DNA of 8,344 bases, taken from Nitrospina sp. Lineage in GTDB: Bacteria; Nitrospinota; Nitrospinia; Nitrospinales; Nitrospinaceae. The DNA lies in NCBI GenBank assembly GCA_004357365.1, contig SMVT01000088.1, positions 1 to 8,344 of the forward strand. The letters run 5' to 3'. The notes beneath the pieces were generated by a model. The model was not told the DNA's origin, ran no database searches, and worked only from the letters and a program-made list of their open reading frames with translations. The number at the start of each line of letters is the position of its first letter. Positions within the stretch are counted from its first letter, which is position 1. Of the stretch, positions 1 through 5,161 are shown one piece after another. A program made the translations under genes and the position numbers.

Positions 1-40
1 CATCGATGGTACTGAATGTTTTCGGATGTCTCTTGGTCAT
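1..40 (-). CDS. ribBA: Start of probable ribBA (3,4-dihydroxy-2-butanone 4-phosphate synthase / GTP cyclohydrolase II), cut by the window edge
   Basis: An ATG at 40-38 overlaps the TGA stop of riboflavin synthase as ATGA. It opens a frame reading MTKRHPKTFSTID before the window ends. The segment FSTID resembles the S-[TS]-I-[ED] stretch near the N-terminus of RibB/RibBA proteins, just before their first helix. The place is also right, since ribBA commonly follows ribD and riboflavin synthase in rib operons. A 4-bp overlap is typical of translationally coupled genes, and AGCAGGG lies a short way upstream as a weak ribosome binding site. RibB makes the four-carbon donor for lumazine synthesis, and the fused RibA domain opens the GTP ring. 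Only 13 codons are visible, so it cannot be said whether the RibA domain is present. The call rests on context plus a very short match. Confidence 0.6.
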   Translation of the reverse strand, partial: MTKRHPKTFSTID

Positions 41-690
41 ACAAAACCCTGCTGTTTTAAAAATTCCATGGAAATCGTGCCGCTTGTTTCAGAGTCCTTG
101 AACAGCGTTTCACACGCGCGAATCACGTATTTCCCAATCATATCACACTCGATATTTACAATATCCCCGGTTTTTCGGTCCTTCAGGTTGGTGTGTTCCA
201 GCGTGAACGGGATGATCGATACCGTGAAGCGGCGATCCCGGCAATCGAACACCGTCAGGCTGATGCCGTCCACTGCGGCGGACCCCTTTTCAATCAGATA
301 CGGCATCAGCTCCGGGGGATGCTCGAACCGGAACAACACCTCCCCCGGTTTTTCTTCAATGCTCACTATCGAAGCCACGTTATCGATGTGGCCTGTCACG
401 AAATGCCCGCTCATTTTCTTGGAAGGCGTGAGGGCACGTTCCAGGTTCACGCGCGACCCTTCCTTCACCTGTTTGAAGCTGGTCCGGCTCAGCGTTTCGG
501 GGGTCATATCGACCGCGAACCAGTGCTCGCCCCGGTCCACCACCGTCAGACAGACGCCGTTGACGGCGATGCTCTCGCCCATCTCAAACCCGGTAAATTG
601 CGGATTCGTGTCCACCCGCATCCGGGCTTGGTGGTCCTTGCGGACCAGGGACGCGACCGTTCCGACTGCTTCTATGATTCCGGTGAACAT
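37..690 (-). CDS. ribE: Riboflavin synthase, alpha chain
   Basis: The product (217 aa, the usual length) dismutates two 6,7-dimethyl-8-ribityllumazine molecules into riboflavin and a pyrimidinedione in the cytoplasm. It begins with the family hallmark MFTGIIEAVG and shows two tandem lumazine-binding barrels of about 95 residues each. Barrel 1 has SIAVNGVCLTV (40-50); barrel 2 has the parallel VDGISLTV (140-147). GHFVTGHID (95-103) marks the junction. Residues matching the active site of the E. coli enzyme are present: Phe2, Ser40, Cys47, His101, Ser144 and Asp183. The frame could begin at a TTG at 717, but ATG 690 is chosen because MFTGII is the conserved N-terminus and GGAGGG lies at 703-708. 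The start falls 2 bp after the ribD stop, so translation is probably coupled. The gene is called ribE in Bacillus-style and ribC in E. coli-style naming. Confidence 0.97.
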   Translation of the reverse strand: MFTGIIEAVGTVASLVRKDHQARMRVDTNPQFTGFEMGESIAVNGVCLTVVDRGEHWFAVDMTPETLSRTSFKQVKEGSRVNLERALTPSKKMSGHFVTGHIDNVASIVSIEEKPGEVLFRFEHPPELMPYLIEKGSAAVDGISLTVFDCRDRRFTVSIIPFTLEHTNLKDRKTGDIVNIECDMIGKYVIRACETLFKDSETSGTISMEFLKQQGFV

Positions 691-692
691 GA

Positions 693-1793
693 TTATAGAT
701 ATCCCTCCACCATCCAATCGGCACCCACGGGCGTCACCGTGAGGTTTTTAAGGTTCAGCGCCTGCTTCAGGTTGTGGATGCCCGCTCCACCGACCACGCC
801 GGGCGCCGTACGGCCCCCGATGATCAGCGGCGCCAAAAACAGGACTATTTTATCCACGATTCCCGCCTTCAGGGCACTGGCGTTGAGCCCGCTCCCGGCT
901 TCGATCAGTAGGGAGGTCACCCCCATTCGCCCTAAAATTTTAATCAACTTTTTCAATGAAATATGACCATTTTGATCGGGTAATATCTTAACATCGACCC
1001 CGGTTTTGCGGAGCCGGTTGAGCCGGACCGCAGAAGCCCTGGGAGAGGTGACATACACCACCTTTTCCCTAGTGGCACGTTGAAACACCCGCGCGTTCAG
1101 GGGAATTTCCCCCCTGCCATCTAGAATAACACGGGCCGGATTGCGGCCCTTGCCCTTTTTGAGGCGCGTGGTCAGCCGCGGGTTGTCCTTGAGCACCGTC
1201 CCCGGACCCACCAGAATGGCATCCACCCGGTCCCGCAGACGGTGGACCCTTTCTCTCGCCTCGGGGCCGGTGATCCATTGTGACTGCCCGGTGGCGGTGG
1301 CGATTTTGCCGTCCAGCGACAGGGCGGATTTCAGGATCACCCACGGGATTCCCGTTTGGATGTATTTGGCGAACGCCTCATTGAGCCGCCGGCATTGCGG
1401 GGTCAACACGCCATTGTGAACCGTGATCCCGGCCTGTTTCAGCCGGCGAATTCCCTTACCCGCCACCCGCGGGTTGGGATCGCGCATGCCGACGTAGACT
1501 TCCTTGAGCCCGCTTTCGATCATGGCATCGGTACAGGGCGGGGTCCGGCCCTGATGGCAACAGGGCTCCAGATTCACGAACATCTGCGCCCCCCTGGCTC
1601 TCTTCCCGGCTTTTCGGAGGGCCTCGATCTCGCCGTGAGGCCGCCCGGCTTTTTTATGGTAGCCCTCGGCGATCACCCGGCCGTTTTTCACGATAACGGC
1701 CCCAACCATGGGGTTGGGCGAGGTTCGGCCGGCCGCTTTTCCGGCCAACTCCAAAGCCCGCCGCATCCATTGTTCCTGTTGTTCCTGTTTCAA
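693..1793 (-). CDS. ribD: Bifunctional riboflavin biosynthesis deaminase/reductase RibD
   Basis: RibD deaminates the GTP cyclohydrolase II product and then reduces its ribose side chain with NADPH, two successive steps of riboflavin synthesis. The 366-residue length is normal. The N-terminal cytidine-deaminase-type domain (about 1-145) carries the zinc site: H53-G-E55 (a variant of the usual H-A-E), then PCCHQGRTPPC (77-87) with Cys78 and Cys87 as ligands. The C-terminal reductase domain (about 150-366) has the typical LKSALSLDGKIA (154-165), SQWIT (171-175), VGPGTVLKDNPRLTTR (195-210) and IEAG (297-300). The start is uncertain. The long frame begins with TTG at 1793 with no clear ribosome binding site. 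An ATG at 1766 (codon 10) has AGGA 7 nt upstream. Residues EQWM before that ATG align with the conserved EYYM of E. coli RibD, which favours the longer form. It is the first gene of the visible rib operon, behind its own promoter. Confidence 0.96.
   Translation of the reverse strand: MKQEQQEQWMRRALELAGKAAGRTSPNPMVGAVIVKNGRVIAEGYHKKAGRPHGEIEALRKAGKRARGAQMFVNLEPCCHQGRTPPCTDAMIESGLKEVYVGMRDPNPRVAGKGIRRLKQAGITVHNGVLTPQCRRLNEAFAKYIQTGIPWVILKSALSLDGKIATATGQSQWITGPEARERVHRLRDRVDAILVGPGTVLKDNPRLTTRLKKGKGRNPARVILDGRGEIPLNARVFQRATREKVVYVTSPRASAVRLNRLRKTGVDVKILPDQNGHISLKKLIKILGRMGVTSLLIEAGSGLNASALKAGIVDKIVLFLAPLIIGGRTAPGVVGGAGIHNLKQALNLKNLTVTPVGADWMVEGYL
703..708 (-). promoter_or_regulatory. Ribosome binding site of riboflavin synthase
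   Basis: GGAGGG on the minus strand sits inside the 3' end of ribD, 12 nt before ATG 690. The spacing is slightly long. It supports the internal ATG over the upstream TTG at 717. Confidence 0.6.
1770..1787 (-). repeat. Perfect 9-bp tandem duplication at the ribD start
   Basis: The 9-bp unit CAGGAACAA (minus strand) occurs twice head to tail and encodes QEQQEQ at RibD residues 3-8. Each copy contains AGGA, so the repeat may supply the ribosome binding site for the internal ATG at 1766. Confidence 0.8.
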
Positions 1794-1943
1794 GATTTTA
1801 CCATTGCCCGGAACCCCGGCCCGCAGACCGTTAGCACCGCAAAATCCAAAGGGATGGCTCTAAATTACCAGAGATGGCGGGGGTTGTCAAAGCGTAAGGT
1901 ATTGACTTGAAATGGTTTCCAACACAGACCCCGGCAGGAGGGA
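1794..1943 (-). other. Intergenic region motB-ribD, with no FMN riboswitch
   Basis: This 150-bp gap holds the rib promoter candidate. The predicted leader (about 1855-1794) is too short for the usual FMN aptamer of more than 100 nt, and its conserved blocks were not seen. A small GC-rich inverted repeat (CCGG-GGTT-CCGG, minus strand, about 1807-1818) lies in the leader. No stem with a U-run marks the end of motB, so read-through from motAB into rib is possible. Confidence 0.5.
1862..1890 (-). promoter_or_regulatory. Sigma70-type promoter candidate for the rib operon
   Basis: A perfect -35 box TTGACA (1890-1885) is followed after exactly 17 bp by TAATTT (1867-1862). The -10 box matches only three consensus positions, but these are the important T, A and final T. 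A TG dinucleotide just before it makes it an extended -10. The predicted transcript would start near 1855, giving a leader of about 60 nt to the TTG start or 90 nt to the ATG. Confidence 0.55.
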
Positions 1944-2744
1944 TTATTTCCGGTTTAATATTTTGACCATGCGCTGGCGGATGCTGCCGCGCTGATAGAC
2001 CACCTCGATGCGGCGGTTGATGGCCCGGTTTTCCGCACTGGTGTTGGGGACCTTCGGCCGGAATTCGGCAAATCCTTCGACCGACAGCCGCTCCGGCGGA
2101 AACCCGTCGTCGATCATCATGTGAGCCACTTCCGAGGCGCGGAAAGCGGACAGTTCCCAATTGGAGGGATATCTCAGGGTATGAATGGGGGTGTTGTCGG
2201 TATGGCCTTCGATCTTGACGTTGTATTGGAACTGTTTCAACACGTCGAACACCTGGCGCAAGGTTTTACGGCCCTGGGGGGTCATTTCCGCCGATCCGGG
2301 AGGAAACAACACCACATCGGAGATGGTGATCACCGCCCCGCGCGGGTCGGAAGAAACGCGGACCTCGCCGGAGAGTTTGTTTTTGAAAACGAATTCCTCA
2401 ACCTCGGAAATGATATCTTCCATCTCCCGGTTCACCATGGCGCCGACTTCATCGACCGCGTGCACGGTTTTCTCGTCCACCAGGGTCTGAACCTGCTTGA
2501 CGACATCCAACCCCTGCCGGGTCCCCAGTTCCTCAATCGAGTCGGCTCCCAGCGCTTCCCGCAGGGATTCTTTGATATCCCGCCACTTTTCCTGTTCCAC
2601 GTTACCGATGGCGAACAGGAGAATGAAGAAGACCATGAGCAGGGTCACCATATCCGCGAAGGTGATGATCCAGGGGGGGACGCCCCGGGATTCCTCAAAT
2701 TCGAAATCCTCTTCCTCGTCAGTTATTTTTTCGGGTTCGGGCAT
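1944..2744 (-). CDS. motB: Flagellar stator protein MotB (PomB-like), OmpA/MotB domain
   Basis: MotB anchors the stator to peptidoglycan and, with MotA, forms the ion channel that drives flagellar rotation. This 266-residue protein has a strongly acidic cytoplasmic tail (about 3-20) and one membrane segment (about 24-47). That segment contains ITFADMVTLLM, whose Asp31 matches the essential ion-carrying aspartate (Asp32 in E. coli). A linker follows, then a C-terminal OmpA-like domain (about 140-252) with the peptidoglycan-binding pattern GHTDNTP (180-186), NWELSAFRA (195-203) and NRAINRRIE (239-247). The ATG lies 26 bp inside motA, with AAGG just upstream as ribosome binding site. The PPW before the membrane segment and the acidic tail resemble PomB more than E. 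coli MotB. ExbD/TolR and general OmpA proteins are ruled out by the combination of domains and the motA partner. Confidence 0.95.
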   Translation of the reverse strand: MPEPEKITDEEEDFEFEESRGVPPWIITFADMVTLLMVFFILLFAIGNVEQEKWRDIKESLREALGADSIEELGTRQGLDVVKQVQTLVDEKTVHAVDEVGAMVNREMEDIISEVEEFVFKNKLSGEVRVSSDPRGAVITISDVVLFPPGSAEMTPQGRKTLRQVFDVLKQFQYNVKIEGHTDNTPIHTLRYPSNWELSAFRASEVAHMMIDDGFPPERLSVEGFAEFRPKVPNTSAENRAINRRIEVVYQRGSIRQRMVKILNRK

Positions 2745-3585
2745 GGATGCCTTCTTTTCTGGGAGTTCCGGGAACCGGTTTGGGTGCGGGCTTGGGAGCC
2801 GGGGTTTGGATCGGCGTTTTTTCCCGTTTCAACTTTTTACCGATGGCGTTCTCCAGAATGTTCTCCAGGGCTTCCTTCATGAACCGGGGATTCACCCCCT
2901 TGCGGATAAAAGTGATGCCTTCCAGCACCAGGTCCATTTCCAGAGATTCCGCCGCGCTCCGGCGTTTGAGTTTGACGGTCATGGGAATGAACACCAGGTT
3001 GGCCAACAGCGCTCCGTAAAAGGTGGTGATCAGGGCGACTGCCATTTTGGGGCCGACGGTTTTAACGTCGTCGAGTGCGGACAGCATCTGGATCAACCCG
3101 ATGAGCGTTCCCACCATTCCGAAGGCGGGGGCGAATTTCCCCATTTCACTCATGATCTGCCATCCGTCGCGGTGTTTCTGCTGGATCTGGCGAATCTCCT
3201 TTTTGAGGAGCGTCACCACGGTATTTTCGTCCTTGCCGTCGACGGTGTACTGCAGTCCCCTTCTGAGAAATCCGTTGTCGATCTCATCCAGCCGGGACTC
3301 GATGGCCAGCACCCCACCCTTGCGGGCGACACTGCAGATCATCACCATGTTGTCAATCAGATCGTACAAATTGTGCTTTTTGGTTATGAACACCTTGAGG
3401 AACAGCCCGATCACCCCAAACAGTTCGTTGATGGGATACGCAACCAGAGTGGCGGCTATGGTCCCGCCCAGCACGATCATCGCCGAAGGCGCACTGATAA
3501 ACAGTTCCAGTCCGCTGTTCTGCATGATGGAGGCGAGCAGCAGGGCCACGCCGGAAAATATTCCTAATAGGGTTGCAATATCCAT
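2719..3585 (-). CDS. motA: Flagellar stator protein MotA (PomA-like)
   Basis: MotA is the four-helix inner-membrane partner of MotB; its cytoplasmic loop pushes on the flagellar rotor protein FliG. The 288-residue product starts with MDIATLLGIFSG, close to PomA. It has two N-terminal membrane segments (about 1-22 and 32-52), a large cytoplasmic loop with conserved charged residues (about 70-148), and two more membrane segments (about 152-170 and 181-202). The latter hold APAFGMVGTLIGLIQML and VALITTFYGALLANLVF. Thr160 and Thr187/188 sit where Na+-type stators carry threonines, which hints at sodium use without proving it. The C-terminus has an unusual basic, proline-rich tail (about 250-288, with PAPKPAPKPVPG). 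The ATG lies 7 bp after the response-regulator stop and has no good ribosome binding site, so coupled translation is likely. Confidence 0.95.
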   Translation of the reverse strand: MDIATLLGIFSGVALLLASIMQNSGLELFISAPSAMIVLGGTIAATLVAYPINELFGVIGLFLKVFITKKHNLYDLIDNMVMICSVARKGGVLAIESRLDEIDNGFLRRGLQYTVDGKDENTVVTLLKKEIRQIQQKHRDGWQIMSEMGKFAPAFGMVGTLIGLIQMLSALDDVKTVGPKMAVALITTFYGALLANLVFIPMTVKLKRRSAAESLEMDLVLEGITFIRKGVNPRFMKEALENILENAIGKKLKREKTPIQTPAPKPAPKPVPGTPRKEGIHARTRKNN

Positions 3586-3592
3586 AAGGCGA

Positions 3593-4876
3593 TTACGGTT
3601 TAACCTTCACTTGACCCGCCACGGGGTCCACGTTGTTGAATTTGAGAATCCGGTTCACCAGGTCCCGGTCCAGCACCGTGCCCTGGCGGAGCAGGTTGAT
3701 GCCGGACTCGGAATAAATATCCGAAGCCAATTCCATCCCCTCTTTCAGCGCGAACACCGAACAACTGACGACCTTTTCATCGTCGGCAGGGCTCTGGGAC
3801 CGCGCATACTCCGCAAGAAAGGAAATCACATTTTCGTCGAACCATTTCCCGTTTTGCTTGTCCACCCGCATTAGGACTTCGGAAACGGAACTGTTCGGAT
3901 GAGCCACCCGGTAATGATCGTAAAAACTGGAGACCGAAAGAATCCGCGATCCCAGGGGAATCTGTTCACCCATCAGGCCGTCAGGTTTTCCGGACCCGTC
4001 GACGTTTTCATGCATATGGCGGATAATTTCCGCCACGGGTTCCAGTCCGGGGAATCCTTTGAGAAGCATTTCGGCAACCATCGGATGACTGGTGTGGAAC
4101 CGGCTTTTACCTTCGTCGAGCGCGTCTTCCACCGATTCGTCGCGCGGCAGGCTGACGATGCCCAGCTCGTGCAGCCGGGCGGCGGTTTTCAGATTCTGGA
4201 CGGCGTCTCCCGCCAACCCCATCCTCTGCGCGATGAACACCGCAATTTCCGCCACACGCTCCGAGTGACCCCGATGCTGGGACTGGTTGAGCTCGATGAT
4301 GTTGGTGAGCAGACCGACGGTGGAATCGAACCGCTCGGTCAGTTCCCGGTTCATGGAAGTAATCCGGGTGTTCTGGGATTCCAATTGCGAATTCATGCGT
4401 ATGATGTCTTTAAGATTGTCGCTCAACCGGCGTTGATCCTCCTGCAGCTCCTGGTTTTTTCCAAGAACGGTTTTGTTGAGATGATCGATGCGAAGAATAA
4501 AATTGACGACGAACAGCAGTTCGCCTTTTTTGATGGGCTTGATCAGAAAGGCGTCCGCCCCGGCTTCCTTGGCCTGGATCGCGTAATCTTCATTCTCGTC
4601 GTAAGCGGACATGAGAATGACCGTCGCCGGGAGGGCCGACTGGCGAATCTTTTTGCAGAACTCGAAACCGTTGATCCCGGGCATGTGGATGTCGCACATC
4701 ATGATATCCGGTTTCAGTTCCCGCGCCTGCTGGAGCCCGCGTTCTCCCGACATGGCCTCATGAAATTCGATCACCTGCGGGCCGAGGGCGCTGTCCAGGA
4801 TTTTTCCCACCACCTTGCCCATTGCGGGATCGTCATCCACAAACAGTAATTTTTTTTTCGTGCGGGTCTCGGTCAC
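3593..4876 (-). CDS. Response regulator with degenerate HD-GYP domain
   Basis: This 427-residue cytoplasmic protein has three parts. A receiver domain (about 8-128) shows acidic pocket D14-D16, phosphoacceptor Asp62 in MMCDIHMPG, Ser90 and Lys113 (FLIKP). A helical, probably coiled-coil linker spans about 130-185. An HD-GYP-like domain (about 186-360) follows, then a short C-terminal module (about 368-424, LKEGMELASDIYSESG) often found at the end of such regulators. Active HD-GYP enzymes hydrolyse cyclic-di-GMP. Here HDIGK is HELGI (236-240), HHE is MHE (288-290), GYP is GKP (296-298), and the metal-binding Asp of the ADVFDAL stretch is Ser317. Catalysis is therefore doubtful; nucleotide binding or a protein-interaction role is more likely. 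The start is GTG at 4876; no in-frame ATG precedes the receiver domain. It lies 7 bp before motA, which points to control of motility. Confidence 0.9.
   Translation of the reverse strand: MTETRTKKKLLFVDDDPAMGKVVGKILDSALGPQVIEFHEAMSGERGLQQARELKPDIMMCDIHMPGINGFEFCKKIRQSALPATVILMSAYDENEDYAIQAKEAGADAFLIKPIKKGELLFVVNFILRIDHLNKTVLGKNQELQEDQRRLSDNLKDIIRMNSQLESQNTRITSMNRELTERFDSTVGLLTNIIELNQSQHRGHSERVAEIAVFIAQRMGLAGDAVQNLKTAARLHELGIVSLPRDESVEDALDEGKSRFHTSHPMVAEMLLKGFPGLEPVAEIIRHMHENVDGSGKPDGLMGEQIPLGSRILSVSSFYDHYRVAHPNSSVSEVLMRVDKQNGKWFDENVISFLAEYARSQSPADDEKVVSCSVFALKEGMELASDIYSESGINLLRQGTVLDRDLVNRILKFNNVDPVAGQVKVKP
4850..4858 (-). repeat. A9 homopolymer within codons 6-9 of the response regulator
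   Basis: Nine consecutive A (minus strand) encode the KKK near the N-terminus. Tracts of this length are prone to slippage, and a one-base change would stop translation of the whole protein. Confidence 0.75.
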
Positions 4877-5161
4877 TGATGTTTACCGGTACGGTTGAAG
4901 GGATGTCAGGGGAATATACCGGCCCTTTCCACAGGCAGGCGCCATCCTGGATCGGGGCCACAACAACTCTCTGGAAGCAGGCGCTATTTTCCTGATTTTG
5001 CCTTATTTACTCAGGATAGAAAGGGACCTAAAGCATTGTCAAGTAAAAGTTTATTGCGCTTCGAGGCAGTGTCCAAGGCGGTTTAACAGGGCGGGTCCGG
5101 CCTCGCTTTGAAAAGGGAAGAACCCGCGTAAGGTCTCTTGGAAACTCGGGTTGGGTCCGGA
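4877..5161. other. 285-bp intergenic region between the NACHT-FGE gene and the response regulator
   Basis: No convincing gene lies here; one short plus-strand frame begins with TTG, lacks a ribosome binding site and resembles nothing known. The region contains a direct repeat GCAGGCGC (4935-4942 and 4977-4984) and a direct repeat GGGTCCGG (5093-5100 and 5153-5160). A central AACCCGC (5121-5127) can pair either with GCGGGT (5091-5096) or with CGGGTT (5147-5152). CGAGGC (5062-5067) is complementary to GCCTCG (5100-5105). None of these stems is followed by a U-run, so no intrinsic terminator for the NACHT-FGE gene is identified. Confidence 0.5.
5013..5042 (-). promoter_or_regulatory. Sigma70-type promoter candidate for the response regulator-motA-motB operon
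   Basis: A perfect TTGACA (5042-5037) is followed after 18 bp by TATCCT (5018-5013), which matches four of six -10 positions. Transcription would begin near 5006, leaving an untranslated leader of about 130 nt before the GTG at 4876. No flagellar sigma28 or sigma54 promoter was recognised here, so the motility unit may be expressed by the housekeeping sigma factor. Confidence 0.45.

Noticed and set aside
26..966. Plus-strand open frames opposite riboflavin synthase and ribD
   Set aside because: They are antisense to well-recognised genes and have no family resemblance.
2497..3567. Plus-strand open frame of 356 codons opposite motA and motB
   Set aside because: Its low-complexity, His- and Gln-rich translation is a shadow of the motAB genes.
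4877..5012. A c-di-GMP riboswitch in the leader of the motility operon
   Set aside because: The conserved GEMM core blocks and tetraloop-receptor pattern were not seen.
4895..5086. 63-codon plus-strand frame in the gap between the NACHT-FGE gene and the response regulator
   Set aside because: It starts with TTG, lacks a ribosome binding site, and runs through the predicted promoter of the motility operon.
5062..5105. CGAGGC/GCCTCG stem as terminator of the NACHT-FGE gene
   Set aside because: The loop would be 32 nt and there is no following U-run.
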